Source: Fen-1273 sp963748405
GTDB lineage: Bacteria > Bacteroidota > Ignavibacteria > UBA10030 > UBA6906
DNA: 64,000 nt
Direction: 5' to 3'
Assembly (NCBI GenBank): GCA_963748405.1
Contig: CAVVIT010000007.1
Coordinates: 310,001 to 374,000, forward strand
Shown in pieces: positions 50,912 to 59,847 of this stretch (positions are counted from its first letter, which is position 1; each line of letters starts with the position of its first letter). The notes beneath the pieces are model-generated. The model did not search any database. It saw nothing but the letters and a program-made list of their open reading frames with translations, and was not told the DNA's origin. Both the position numbers and the translations under genes were made by a program.

Positions 50912-52225
50912 TCACTGGCCGGCGACCGGGCTCCCGGTCGCCCTCCGGAGCCGTATCGTTCCCGAGACGATGTCGTAGAGCGCCTGCAGGTTCGTCAGCC
51001 GGGCCTGTGCGACGGCCGTCACGGCGTCCAGGAGATCGAGATTGGATATGCTCCCGGCGTCGTACCGGAGCCTGGCGTTGGCCGCTGCGAGATCGGCCTG
51101 CTCGATGTTCGTCTGCGAGACGCTCACCCTGTCGTTCGCCGCTCTCAGGTCCGAAACGGCCTGGTCGACGTCCGACTGGATCATGAGCCCCACCTCCTGT
51201 TTCCTCGACTCGGCCGCTCGGAGCGCGGCCGTCGCCTCTTCTTCCATGGCGCTCGTCCTGTTTCCGTCGAATATGGGGACGCGGAGATCAACCGCCGCCA
51301 CGAGGTTTCCCCTGAGGACGTCCAGGTTCGGTATGTAGCCGTTTTTCACGCCGTAGAGAACGGAAGCGCCGAGCGAGGGAGCGTCGTTCTTGCCGGCCGC
51401 GTGCTCCATCGCGCGCGCGGAAGCGAGCGCGTCCTCCGCGCTCCGTGCTTCGATCCTCCCGGCGAGCGCCGCCGCGAGGAGCGAGTCCCTGTTGGAGGGA
51501 ACGGACGCCGGGGCGAACTCTCCCCGCAGGTCAAGGGGGGAGTCCGAGGGGAGCGCGGCGAGCCTGCGGAGGTTGATCTCCGCCGTGCGGAGGTTGTTCT
51601 CGAGCCCGATCTTCACGTTCTGCGCCGCGGCGACGCGGACCTGCGTCGTGAGCTCGTCGAGCTGGGTCGCGGTCCCCGCCTCGGCCTTCTTCCGCGTGAT
51701 CGCAAGGTGCTCCCCGAGCGTTTTGACCTGCTCATTCTGGACTTCGATGCTCCGCCGGAGGAAGAGGATGGCGTAGAACGTCTCCGCGGTGCGCACCTCC
51801 AGGTCGCGTTTGACCGCCTCGCGCGAGTCTTCCGCGAGCGTGACGCGCGAGTCCGCTAGCGTCACCTGCGAGCTCGTCTTCTGAAAGTCGAACACGGTCT
51901 GGTGCACCCCCACGTGCCCGTCGTAATTGTTGAACGGGAAGACCTTGATGGACTCGCCGGGAAGGTCGAACACGGAAACGGGGGCGAGCAGCACGTACGT
52001 CGCCTCGATTTCCGCGGTCGGGAGGTACCCCGCGCGGCTCTGCTCGGCCCTGGCGCGCGAGGCGTCGATCGAGCGGGAGGATTCCACGAGGGCCGGGTTG
52101 CGCGCAAGGACGAGCGCGATGGCGTCCCCCACGGTCAGCGGACCGGTGAAGGGGGTCTGCGCCGCGGCGGTCAGCCATGCTGCGCCGGCGGCGATGATCG
52201 TGAATGTCAGTCGTGTCGAAGTCAT
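50912..52225 (-). CDS. TolC-family outer-membrane efflux protein (EmrAB-linked)
   Basis: A 437-residue outer-membrane duct with a signal peptide (LTFTIIAAGAAWLTAAAQ). The family pattern LTVGDAIALVLARNPALVESS opens the first half, LATTRKKAEAGTATQLDEL-like repeat pairs follow, and the end has YDAGSISNLDLLDAVTAVAQA. It completes a tripartite pump with the EmrA- and EmrB-type proteins encoded upstream in the same operon (28-base gap). Confidence 0.9.
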   Translation of the reverse strand: MTSTRLTFTIIAAGAAWLTAAAQTPFTGPLTVGDAIALVLARNPALVESSRSIDASRARAEQSRAGYLPTAEIEATYVLLAPVSVFDLPGESIKVFPFNNYDGHVGVHQTVFDFQKTSSQVTLADSRVTLAEDSREAVKRDLEVRTAETFYAILFLRRSIEVQNEQVKTLGEHLAITRKKAEAGTATQLDELTTQVRVAAAQNVKIGLENNLRTAEINLRRLAALPSDSPLDLRGEFAPASVPSNRDSLLAAALAGRIEARSAEDALASARAMEHAAGKNDAPSLGASVLYGVKNGYIPNLDVLRGNLVAAVDLRVPIFDGNRTSAMEEEATAALRAAESRKQEVGLMIQSDVDQAVSDLRAANDRVSVSQTNIEQADLAAANARLRYDAGSISNLDLLDAVTAVAQARLTNLQALYDIVSGTIRLRRATGSPVAGQ

Positions 52226-52253
52226 GGTGCGTTGTTCCCTGAAGGATGAAAGA

Positions 52254-53870
52254 TCATTCGAGCGGGGCGGCGCTGATCCCCGTTCTGTGCTTGTGCACCC
52301 GGAGAAACAGGATCGGGATCAGGCACAGCGCGGTGATGATGGCGGCGATCAGGAAGTCGTCCGCCACCGCCGCGACAAACGCCTGGTCAGAGAGATTGCC
52401 GAACACGAGCGCCCGGGCGCGCGAGGCGGAAAACGCGGTGCTCCCTCCCGCGGCGTGCTGCGCGAACATCTGCGTCCGCGCAATGGCGGAGCGGAACGGC
52501 ACGGAATACTGGTCGGCGGTCTGTCCGAACGCCGCCAGGTGGAAGATCATTCTCCGGGTGAGCATCGCCCCCAGGAGGGCCACGCCGAAGCTCCCCCCGA
52601 CCTGCCGGATCACGTTAAAGAGCCCGGACGCCTGCGCCATCTTGTGCCGCGGGATCTCCGAGAGCGCGAGCGAGCTGAGGGGGGTGAAGACGAGCCCCAT
52701 GGCCACTCCCCTGATGTAGAGCGGGATCATGATCTGGGCGTGTTCCGAGTACACCGAAAGGAAATAGTTGAGATACAGGCTCACCGCCAGGAGGACGATC
52801 CCGATGATCGCCGGGTACTTCCCGTATCCCTTGTCGGCCAGGATGCCGGCGAAAGGGGAAACGAGCCCCTGCAGTATCCCGGTCGGCAGGAAGACGAGCC
52901 CCGCCTGGAATGCGGTGTAGCCGAGCGAGTTCTGGAGATACAGGGGGAGCAGGAACGTGCTGCCGAACATCCCGAGCCCGAAGATGAACAGCACGATGTT
53001 CGTCAGGCCGAAATTGAAGTTCTTCAGGAGCGACAGGTCGATGATGGGATGCTCGACGAGCGACTCGGTGATGAGGAACGCGGCAAACGCGATGCCGGCG
53101 ACGATGAAGCACCCGACGATGAACGGCGAGGACCAGCCCCCGGTGTTCCAGGCGGAATTCCCGTTGCTCAGCGCCAGCAGGAGCGAGGTGAGGAACACGG
53201 TCATCGAGATGAACCCGCCGAAGTCGAATGAGCGGACGTGCTCGGTCTTGTATTCCCGCTGTATGACGTACGTCGCGAACACCCCCATCAGGCCCACGGG
53301 CACGTTGACGTCGAAGATCATGTGCCAGGAGAAATGATCGATCAGGTACCCCCCCGCCAGGGGCCCGAGCGACACCGATGCCGCGGCGGCGATCGACCAG
53401 AATCCGAGCGCGATCCCCCGGCGGTGGGGAGGGAATTCCCGCGTCACGATCGCCATACCGACGGGCATCATGAACCCGGCCCCCGCCCCCTGGACGATGC
53501 GGAAGGCAATGAGGGCGTTTTCGTCCCAGGCGATTCCGCACAGGAACGACCCAACCGTGAAGAGGAAGAGGGCCGACATGTACGTCCGCTTGTAGCCGAA
53601 ATGATCGGCCACCCACCCCGAGCTCGGCAGCATGACGGCGAACACCAGGAGGTAGGCCGTCAGGACCCACTCGACCTTGTCGACGCCGATCCCGAAGGCG
53701 GCCATGATCTTCGGGAGCGCGACGTTGACGATCGTGGCGTCAAGGACCGCCATGAACGTCCCGATCATGACGTTGGCGAGCACCCACCACTGGTAGGAGG
53801 GATGCTCGTGGTGCAGCGAGGAAAACTGCTGGAGAGCCCTCGTGCGGAATTCGTTGTCGTGCGATGGCAT
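52254..53870 (-). CDS. emrB: EmrB/QacA-type MFS drug efflux transporter (DHA2)
   Basis: A 538-residue transporter with about 14 membrane segments. Motif C region and the DHA2 signatures are visible: MAVLDATIVNVALPKIM near residue 40, WVADHFGYKRTY for motif A, and FRIVQGAGAGFMMPV. It exports hydrophobic drugs against protons together with the adaptor and TolC partner. It begins three bases after the adaptor stop. Confidence 0.94.
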   Translation of the reverse strand: MPSHDNEFRTRALQQFSSLHHEHPSYQWWVLANVMIGTFMAVLDATIVNVALPKIMAAFGIGVDKVEWVLTAYLLVFAVMLPSSGWVADHFGYKRTYMSALFLFTVGSFLCGIAWDENALIAFRIVQGAGAGFMMPVGMAIVTREFPPHRRGIALGFWSIAAAASVSLGPLAGGYLIDHFSWHMIFDVNVPVGLMGVFATYVIQREYKTEHVRSFDFGGFISMTVFLTSLLLALSNGNSAWNTGGWSSPFIVGCFIVAGIAFAAFLITESLVEHPIIDLSLLKNFNFGLTNIVLFIFGLGMFGSTFLLPLYLQNSLGYTAFQAGLVFLPTGILQGLVSPFAGILADKGYGKYPAIIGIVLLAVSLYLNYFLSVYSEHAQIMIPLYIRGVAMGLVFTPLSSLALSEIPRHKMAQASGLFNVIRQVGGSFGVALLGAMLTRRMIFHLAAFGQTADQYSVPFRSAIARTQMFAQHAAGGSTAFSASRARALVFGNLSDQAFVAAVADDFLIAAIITALCLIPILFLRVHKHRTGISAAPLE

Positions 53871-53873
53871 GGA

Positions 53874-54881
53874 TTACCGCGTCCTGATGCGGATTTCGAC
53901 CGACATGCCGGGAAGCAAAAGCGCGGGCACGGGATTGCCGGGCGTGCGTTCCTCGATCGAGATCTTGATCGGCACCCGCTGCGTCACTTTCGTGAAGTTT
54001 CCCGACGCGTTGTTCGGCGGGATCAGAGAGAATTCCGCGGCCGTCGAGCCCCCCAGCTGGAAGACCCGCCCGCCGAATATGCGGTCCGGGTGTCCGTCCA
54101 CGGAGATCCCGACGTCCTCGCCGAGGTTCACGACGTCCATGTTCGTCTCTTCGAGGTTCGCGGTCACCCAGATGTGGCTCCTGTCGTAGACGGAGAACAC
54201 CGGCTGTCCCGGCTGGACGACGTCCCCCTGCAGGACCCACCGTTTTACCACGCTGCCGTCGAGCGGGGAGCGGATGGTCGTGTTGTCGAGCTGCGCCTGC
54301 ACGACCCCGGTCTGGGCCTGCGCGGCGGCGACGCGCGACAGGGAGATCCCCAGCTCCGCGCCGGCCGCATCGAGGGCGCTCTTGGCGTGGTCGAACTGTT
54401 CCTTGGTGATCACGGATGTCCGGAACTGCTTGTCCGCGCGCTGAAAGTCGTCCTGCGCCCGGACGAGGTTGACCCGGGCGAGCGTGACGCTTTCCTGTGC
54501 AAGGTGGAACGCGGCGTTCGCCTGAGCGAGCTGGGCCTTCAGGTCGCTTTCGTCCAGCATGACCAGGACCTGCCCCGCCTTCACGGTATCCCCTTCGTCG
54601 ACGGTCAGCTTCTCGATCCGCCCGAGCATCTTCGAGCTTATCGAAACGCGGTCCGCGTCGATGTACGCGTCGTCGGAGGTGATGTACCCCCGCATGTTCA
54701 CGTACCAGTACCAGGCGCCAAGGAGCGCGGCCGCCAGGAGCACGCCGATCGGTATGATGACCCGGCGTTTCCTGAACATCGGGACTTCGTCAATGCTCTC
54801 GTCCCCGTTCGCCCCGTCGGGCTCCGGACCCGGCGCGGGGGGTCCCTGTACGGGCGGGTGTCCATCTGCGGTCTTAGCCAT
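53874..54881 (-). CDS. emrA: EmrA/HlyD-type membrane-fusion adaptor
   Basis: A 335-residue adaptor with a single N-terminal membrane helix (VIIPIGVLLAAALLGAWYWYV) near residues 38-58. The lipoyl half motifs read RIEKLTVDEGDTVKAGQVLVML and TIRSPLDGSVVKRWVLQGDVVQPG, separated by a long alpha-hairpin (AQANAAFHLAQESVTLARVN). This is the layout of EmrA, the partner of EmrB. Its start lies nine bases after the TetR stop. Confidence 0.92.
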   Translation of the reverse strand: MAKTADGHPPVQGPPAPGPEPDGANGDESIDEVPMFRKRRVIIPIGVLLAAALLGAWYWYVNMRGYITSDDAYIDADRVSISSKMLGRIEKLTVDEGDTVKAGQVLVMLDESDLKAQLAQANAAFHLAQESVTLARVNLVRAQDDFQRADKQFRTSVITKEQFDHAKSALDAAGAELGISLSRVAAAQAQTGVVQAQLDNTTIRSPLDGSVVKRWVLQGDVVQPGQPVFSVYDRSHIWVTANLEETNMDVVNLGEDVGISVDGHPDRIFGGRVFQLGGSTAAEFSLIPPNNASGNFTKVTQRVPIKISIEERTPGNPVPALLLPGMSVEIRIRTR

Positions 54882-54890
54882 TGCCTGTCC

Positions 54891-55511
54891 TCAGTGTGAT
54901 GGTTGTCGTTTCATTCCGTGTAACAGCAGGTCGATAAGGTGGTCGGAGTCTTTTTTCAGATCCGCGTAGACGCCGTTCTCGGGGTGCGGGCTCCGGCCGG
55001 TATAGAACGTCCTCAGCCTGAGGCCGTGAAGCACGTGGAGTATCAGCCGTGCCGTGTGGGCGGGGTTGGCGATCTCGAGCTCCCCGGAGGCTTTCCCCTC
55101 GTGCAGCACGGTATGGATCAGCTTCAGCTCCTGTTCCTCGAGCGTCTTGAAGAGGTCGCCGAATATGGACGAGACCTCCGCCCACGACTGCACGCCCAGG
55201 GCGCTCAGGTTCACGAGCTCCCTGAAGAGCGTGACGCGCAGGTCGACGTACTCCCTCAGCTTTTCCCCGGCGCCGGCCTCCCGCTTCAGCATCGTCTCGA
55301 TGTCCCTGGTGAACGCCTCCTGCTCGTGCCGGACGACGGCCCGGAAGAGGTTCTCCTTCGTGGGGAAGTAGTAGTAGAGGGACGGCTTGGCGAGCCCGAC
55401 GTCGGAGGCGATCTCGTCCATCGTGACCTTCGAGAATCCGTAGTATGCGAATCGCTTCCGTGCGGCTTCGAGTATGAGCGCTTCTTTTGCCTGCGGCACG
55501 TCGTGCTGCAT
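54891..55511 (-). CDS. TetR/AcrR-family regulator of the efflux operon
   Basis: A 206-residue repressor. The ATG at 55511 gives the usual start; the N-terminal helix-turn-helix spans about 10-55 (ILEAARKRFAYYGFSKVTMDEIASDVG, LAKPSLYYYFPTKENLF). The C-terminal ligand domain is helical and not assigned. It is the first gene of a five-gene transcript that also encodes EmrA, EmrB, TolC and a dienelactone hydrolase. Its own promoter carries an inverted repeat that is a likely operator, so autorepression relieved by a pump substrate is expected. Confidence 0.92.
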   Translation of the reverse strand: MQHDVPQAKEALILEAARKRFAYYGFSKVTMDEIASDVGLAKPSLYYYFPTKENLFRAVVRHEQEAFTRDIETMLKREAGAGEKLREYVDLRVTLFRELVNLSALGVQSWAEVSSIFGDLFKTLEEQELKLIHTVLHEGKASGELEIANPAHTARLILHVLHGLRLRTFYTGRSPHPENGVYADLKKDSDHLIDLLLHGMKRQPSH

Positions 55512-55527
55512 CGGGGGTACGCCTTCG

Positions 55528-55564
55528 TTTTCGACTATTTTACTCAACAGGTCGAAAATATGAA
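55528..55564 (-). promoter_or_regulatory. TetR operon promoter with operator-like inverted repeat
   Basis: On the minus strand, TTCATA (55559-55564) and TAAAAT (55537-55542) are 16 bases apart, about 26 bases before the tetR start. TTTTCGAC at 55528-55535 and GTCGAAAA at 55551-55558 are a perfect eight-base inverted repeat that brackets the -10 box, as expected for a TetR-family operator. Confidence 0.55.
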
Positions 55565-55570
55565 AACTCC

Positions 55571-55600
55571 CCCAGAGATGCAACATTTCTGGGTTTTTCT
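55571..55600 (+). terminator. Intrinsic terminator in the leader of the permease operon (possible attenuator)
   Basis: CCCAGAGATG (55571-55580) pairs with CATTTCTGGG (55584-55593) over ten bases, including one G-T pair, around a CAA loop. A run of TTTTTCTTT follows. It points in the plus direction and lies 20 bases before the permease start, yet no plus-strand gene precedes it, so it may control read-through into the operon. Confidence 0.55.
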
Positions 55601-55619
55601 TTGTATTTTCCCCGGTCCA

Positions 55620-56846
55620 ATGACCCGCACATCCAACTCCCTCACCCGCTACATTTTCCTCGGCATGGCCGCCGGGCTCCTGGTCGGCTGGCTCTGGCCG
55701 GAATTTGCCCAGAACCTGAAGCCGCTCAGCACGGTGTTCATCCGGCTCATCAAGAGCCTGATCGCCCCGCTCATTTTTTCGACGCTCGTCGTGGGGATTG
55801 CGGGGCACGGAAACCTGAGGCAGGTCGGCCGGATGGGGGTGAAGGCGCTCGTGTATTTCGAGGTTCTCACGACGCTCGCCCTCATCGTCGGGCTCGTCGC
55901 CGTGAACACGGTCCGTCCCGGCGTGGGCGTCACGCTCGAGGGGGCCGGCGCGGCAACCGAGATTATCTCGCACAAACAGTCGTTTGCGGACGTGGTGACG
56001 CACATCGTTCCCCAGAGCATCGTGCAGGCGGCGGCCGAAGGAGAAGTTCTGCAGATCGTGGTGTTCGCGCTCCTCTTCAGCCTGGGGCTCGCGGCGATCC
56101 CCGATGCAAAGAGGGCCGTGGTGATCAACTTCTGCGATGCGGTCGCCGAGACGATGTTCAAGGTGGCCGGCATCGTCATGCTCTATGCGCCGATCGGGGT
56201 CGGGGCGGCGATCGCCGTCACGGTCGGCAGCAGGGGGATGTCCGTCCTTGTCAATCTCGGCATGCTGATTCTGACGCTCTACGGCGCGCTCGTCGTTTTC
56301 GCCGTGGCCGTGCTCGTCCCCGTGGCGCTCGTGACCGGCGTTCCCCTGAAGAAGTTCATCGCGGCCGTCCGGGAGCCGGCGCTGATCGCCTTCTCCACGA
56401 CAAGCTCGGAGGCGGCGCTCCCGAAAGCGTTCGAGGGGCTCGAAAAAATGGGGGTGCCCCGCCGGATCGTCGCGTTCGTTCTCCCCACGGGCTACAGTTT
56501 CAATCTGGACGGGAGCACGCTCTATCTGTCGCTCACGTCGGTGTTCGTCGCGCAGGCCGCCGGAATCGACATGCCTCTTTCGACCCAGATCCTGATGATG
56601 GTCACGCTCATGCTGACGAGCAAGGGGGTCGCCGGCGTTCCGCGGGGCGCCCTGATCATACTCGCCGGGGCGCTTTCGAGTTTCGGCCTTCCCCTGGAGG
56701 GGGTCGCCGTCATCCTGGGCGTCGACAGCATACTGGACATGGGGAGGACCACGATCAACGTGATCGGCAACTGCCTGGCCACGGTCGTCGTGGCGCGATG
56801 GGAAGGCGAATTCCCCGTCGCCCCCGTCACTTCCACTCATCCCTAA
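55620..56846 (+). CDS. Dicarboxylate/amino acid:cation symporter (DAACS, GltP-like)
   Basis: A 408-residue transporter in the glutamate/aspartate/C4-dicarboxylate family. Start ATG at 55620. Eight helices and two hairpins are suggested, with family motifs LIKSLIAPLIFSTLVVGIA, AFSTTSSEAALPKAF (the serine-rich hairpin 1), LPTGYSFNLDGSTLYLSL and DMGRTTINVIGNCLATVV. The substrate is likely aspartate, glutamate or a C4 acid, moved with sodium or protons. It is 15 bases before the next permease gene. Confidence 0.93.
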   Translation: MTRTSNSLTRYIFLGMAAGLLVGWLWPEFAQNLKPLSTVFIRLIKSLIAPLIFSTLVVGIAGHGNLRQVGRMGVKALVYFEVLTTLALIVGLVAVNTVRPGVGVTLEGAGAATEIISHKQSFADVVTHIVPQSIVQAAAEGEVLQIVVFALLFSLGLAAIPDAKRAVVINFCDAVAETMFKVAGIVMLYAPIGVGAAIAVTVGSRGMSVLVNLGMLILTLYGALVVFAVAVLVPVALVTGVPLKKFIAAVREPALIAFSTTSSEAALPKAFEGLEKMGVPRRIVAFVLPTGYSFNLDGSTLYLSLTSVFVAQAAGIDMPLSTQILMMVTLMLTSKGVAGVPRGALIILAGALSSFGLPLEGVAVILGVDSILDMGRTTINVIGNCLATVVVARWEGEFPVAPVTSTHP

Positions 56847-56861
56847 TCACCTCCACCGCAC

Positions 56862-58184
56862 ATGGACTTCTCCTCGATCATCCGCGGCCTCCTGGGGCTC
56901 GTTCTCGTCACGGCGCTCGCCGCGGCATTTTCGAATGACCGGCGCGCCATCAACTGGCGCCTCGTGTCGATCGGCTTCGTCCTCGAGTTCGCGTTCGCAT
57001 TTCTCGTTCTCCGCACCGGGTTCGGGCGGGACCTGTTCAAGGATATCAGCTGGCTCTTCGTCCAGTTCTTCGCCTTCGCTTCCGACGGGGCGAAATTCGT
57101 CTTCGGGTCCCTGGCGATCTCACCGGGTGAGCCGGGGAGCCTGGGGTTCATCTTCGCGTTCCAGGTGCTTCCCACGATCATTTTCTTCGCTTCGTTCATG
57201 TCCGTCATGTACTACCTGGGGATCATGCAGATCGTCGTCCGGGGAATGGCCTGGGTGATGGCGCGGCTTCTGCACGCCAGCGGGGCGGAATCCCTCATGG
57301 TCGCCGCGAACACGTTCATGGGCCAGACCGAGGCTCCCCTGGTGATCCGTCCCTACCTTGCCACGCTGACCGAATCGGAGCTCTTCACGATCATGACGAG
57401 CGGCATGGCGCACATCTCCGGCGGCGTGATGGCCGCCTACATGGCGCTCCTGGGGGCGGCGTATGCCGCATCGACGGGGATGGCCTCCGGCGCCGCGCAG
57501 GTGTATTTCACGGGACACCTCCTTGCCGCCGTGATCATGGCGGCCCCCGCGACGATCATCGTGGCGAAGATCCTCCGGCCTGAAAAGGGTGATCCGGTGA
57601 CGATGGGCAAGGTCAGGATCGCGGTCGAGCGCCAGCACGGGAACGTCATCGAGGCTGCCGCCTCCGGCGCGGGGGACGGGCTCAAGCTCGCCCTGAACGT
57701 GGCGGGCATGCTCCTCGCCTTCATCGCGCTCATCGCCCTCCTGAACGCCCTCCTGGGCTGGGCGGGGGGTGTCACGGGGCTGAACGCCGTCTGCCAGGCG
57801 CAGTTCGGCAAGCCCGTCTCGCTCGAGCTCCTCTTCGGCCTGGTGTTCCAGTTCATCGCCTACGGCATCGGCGTCCCCTGGCACGACGCGCTCAACGTCG
57901 GCAGCCTGATGGGGATCAAGCTCGTGGTGAACGAGTTTGTCGCCTACCTGAAGATGGCCGACGCGATCACCGCGCACCAGCTCTCCGACAAGTCCATCGT
58001 CATCGCGACGTACGCCCTCTGCGGGTTCGCCAACTTCTCGTCGATTGCCATCCAGATCGGCGGCATCAGTCCCCTTGCGGAAAACCGGAGGAGCGACATC
58101 GCCCGGCTCGGGCTCATGTCCCTCCTGGGGGGAACGATCGCAACGTGGATGACGGCGTGCATCGCCGGACTGTTCGTCAACTGA
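56862..58184 (+). CDS. Concentrative nucleoside transporter (NupC/CNT family)
   Basis: A 440-residue nucleoside:cation symporter. Motifs of the family are present: FGSLAISPGEPGSLGFIFAFQVLPTIIFFASF, then the gating stretch FMGQTEAPLVIRPYL, MTSGMAHISGGVMAAYMAL, and the end EFVAYLKMADAITAHQLSD with CGFANFSSIAIQIGG. It imports nucleosides with sodium or protons. Middle gene of three tandem permease genes. Confidence 0.95.
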   Translation: MDFSSIIRGLLGLVLVTALAAAFSNDRRAINWRLVSIGFVLEFAFAFLVLRTGFGRDLFKDISWLFVQFFAFASDGAKFVFGSLAISPGEPGSLGFIFAFQVLPTIIFFASFMSVMYYLGIMQIVVRGMAWVMARLLHASGAESLMVAANTFMGQTEAPLVIRPYLATLTESELFTIMTSGMAHISGGVMAAYMALLGAAYAASTGMASGAAQVYFTGHLLAAVIMAAPATIIVAKILRPEKGDPVTMGKVRIAVERQHGNVIEAAASGAGDGLKLALNVAGMLLAFIALIALLNALLGWAGGVTGLNAVCQAQFGKPVSLELLFGLVFQFIAYGIGVPWHDALNVGSLMGIKLVVNEFVAYLKMADAITAHQLSDKSIVIATYALCGFANFSSIAIQIGGISPLAENRRSDIARLGLMSLLGGTIATWMTACIAGLFVN

Positions 58185-58210
58185 CCCATCACCTGCTCCC
58201 GGGCTCCCTC

Positions 58211-59815
58211 ATGAACAACGCCTCAACGACATCACGGTACCGCTGGTTCGCCCTGGGCGACCTGAACGGATTTTTCGGCCTCATGTTCGATAACCTGACG
58301 GTGCTTTCGTTTCTGGCCGGGATACTGATCTTCGTGTTTAAATTCCCCGCCGACATCGTCTACACGCGGATGTTCCCCGGAACCGCCTTCGGGGTCCTCT
58401 TCGGCGACCTGGCCTACACCTGGATGGCGTTCCGCCTCGCGCGGAAATCGGGGAACAGGGAGGTGACCGCGATGCCCCTCGGGCTGGACACTCCCTCGAC
58501 GATCGGGATCGCGCTGGTGGTCCTCGGCCCCTGCTTTCTCGCGATGAAGGCGAAAGGGATGCCCGAACGCGACGCCGCGATGATGACCTGGTACGTCGGG
58601 ATGGCGACGATGGTCATGATCGGCGTCCTGAAGATCATCCTCTCGTTTTTCGGCCGCTGGATACAGAAGATCGTGCCGCAGGCGGGACTTCTCGGCTCCC
58701 TGGCGGGGATCGGGCTCGCCCTGATCGGGCTCGTCCCCCTCGTCGACATATTCGGGATGCCCATCGTCGGCCTGATCGCCCTGGGCCTTGTGCTCTACAC
58801 GCTCGTCGCCGAGATTCCTCTCCCGAAACAGATCCCCGGGGTCTTCGCCGCCGTTGCGCTGGGGACTGTCCTCTATTACCTCATCGGTCCGACGGGATTC
58901 ATCGGCGGGTCCTACAGCGCTCCCCCGTCCCCCGATTTCCATTTCGGGCTTCCCATCCCGACGCTGGCGTTCATCAACGGGATTGTCCCCGCCCTCACGT
59001 ATCTCCCGATCGCGATACCGTTCGGCATACTGACCGTGGTGGGGGGGATCAACGTGACGGAGAGCGCCCGGGTTGCGGGAGACGATTATAACACGCGCGA
59101 CATACTTCTCACCGAAGCCGTGGCGACCCTTCTCGCCGGCGTCACCGGGGGCGTGGCGCAGTCCACCCCGTACATCGGCCAGCCGGCGTACAAGCACATG
59201 GGCTCGCGGGCCGGGTACACCGTCCTGACGGGGCTGTTCATCGGCATCGGGGGGATGTTCGGATTCGTCTCGTTCATCGTCGAGCTCATCCCGCGCGCGG
59301 TCCTCGCGCCGATACTCGTGTTCGTCGCTCTTGACATCATCGTCCAGTCGTTCCACGGATCGCCTGTCCGGCACGCCCCCGCGGTGGCGTTCGCGTTCTT
59401 CCCGACGGTCGCCCGGCTCCTGGCGATCAAGCTGGGCAACCCCGACTTCGTGTCTCCGGAGAACTTCACGCGGCTGATGTCGGTGCCAGGGAAAACGCTT
59501 CCCGAGCTCCTGGTGACGGTCGCGCTCGGCAACGGTTTCATCGTGACGGGAATGCTCTGGGGAGGGTTCCTGGCCGTCCTTATCGACAGGCGTGTCCGCA
59601 CGGCTGCCGTCTACCTCTTCGTGCTCGCCGTTCTTACGTTCTTCGGCGTGATTCACTCGGCGTCGCCGGACGGACTCATGTACCTGCCGTGGACGCTGAC
59701 CGGGATCGCGCGGCAGGTCCCGTACCAGTTCGCCGCCGCATACGCGCTGCTGGGCGTGCTCCTGATCGCCCTGTCGTTCACGCCGCAGAGTAAGGGAGCC
59801 CCGCTGCGGGCCTGA
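58211..59815 (+). CDS. Xanthine/uracil/NCS2-like permease
   Basis: A 534-residue transporter with some 12-14 hydrophobic segments. Start ATG at 58211, 26 bases past the nucleoside transporter. DLNGFFGLMFDNLTVLSFLAG, NREVTAMPLGLDTPSTIGIALVVLGP, NVTESARVAGDDYNTRD and GGVAQSTPYIGQPAYKHMGSRAGYTVLTG fit the nucleobase:cation symporter-2 superfamily, including the Glu and Gln used for base recognition. The substrate within that group (xanthine, uracil or adenine/guanine) is not resolved. Confidence 0.85.
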   Translation: MNNASTTSRYRWFALGDLNGFFGLMFDNLTVLSFLAGILIFVFKFPADIVYTRMFPGTAFGVLFGDLAYTWMAFRLARKSGNREVTAMPLGLDTPSTIGIALVVLGPCFLAMKAKGMPERDAAMMTWYVGMATMVMIGVLKIILSFFGRWIQKIVPQAGLLGSLAGIGLALIGLVPLVDIFGMPIVGLIALGLVLYTLVAEIPLPKQIPGVFAAVALGTVLYYLIGPTGFIGGSYSAPPSPDFHFGLPIPTLAFINGIVPALTYLPIAIPFGILTVVGGINVTESARVAGDDYNTRDILLTEAVATLLAGVTGGVAQSTPYIGQPAYKHMGSRAGYTVLTGLFIGIGGMFGFVSFIVELIPRAVLAPILVFVALDIIVQSFHGSPVRHAPAVAFAFFPTVARLLAIKLGNPDFVSPENFTRLMSVPGKTLPELLVTVALGNGFIVTGMLWGGFLAVLIDRRVRTAAVYLFVLAVLTFFGVIHSASPDGLMYLPWTLTGIARQVPYQFAAAYALLGVLLIALSFTPQSKGAPLRA

Positions 59816-59847
59816 GGCGCGCGGGAAGATGCGCCGGGACCGGATCG

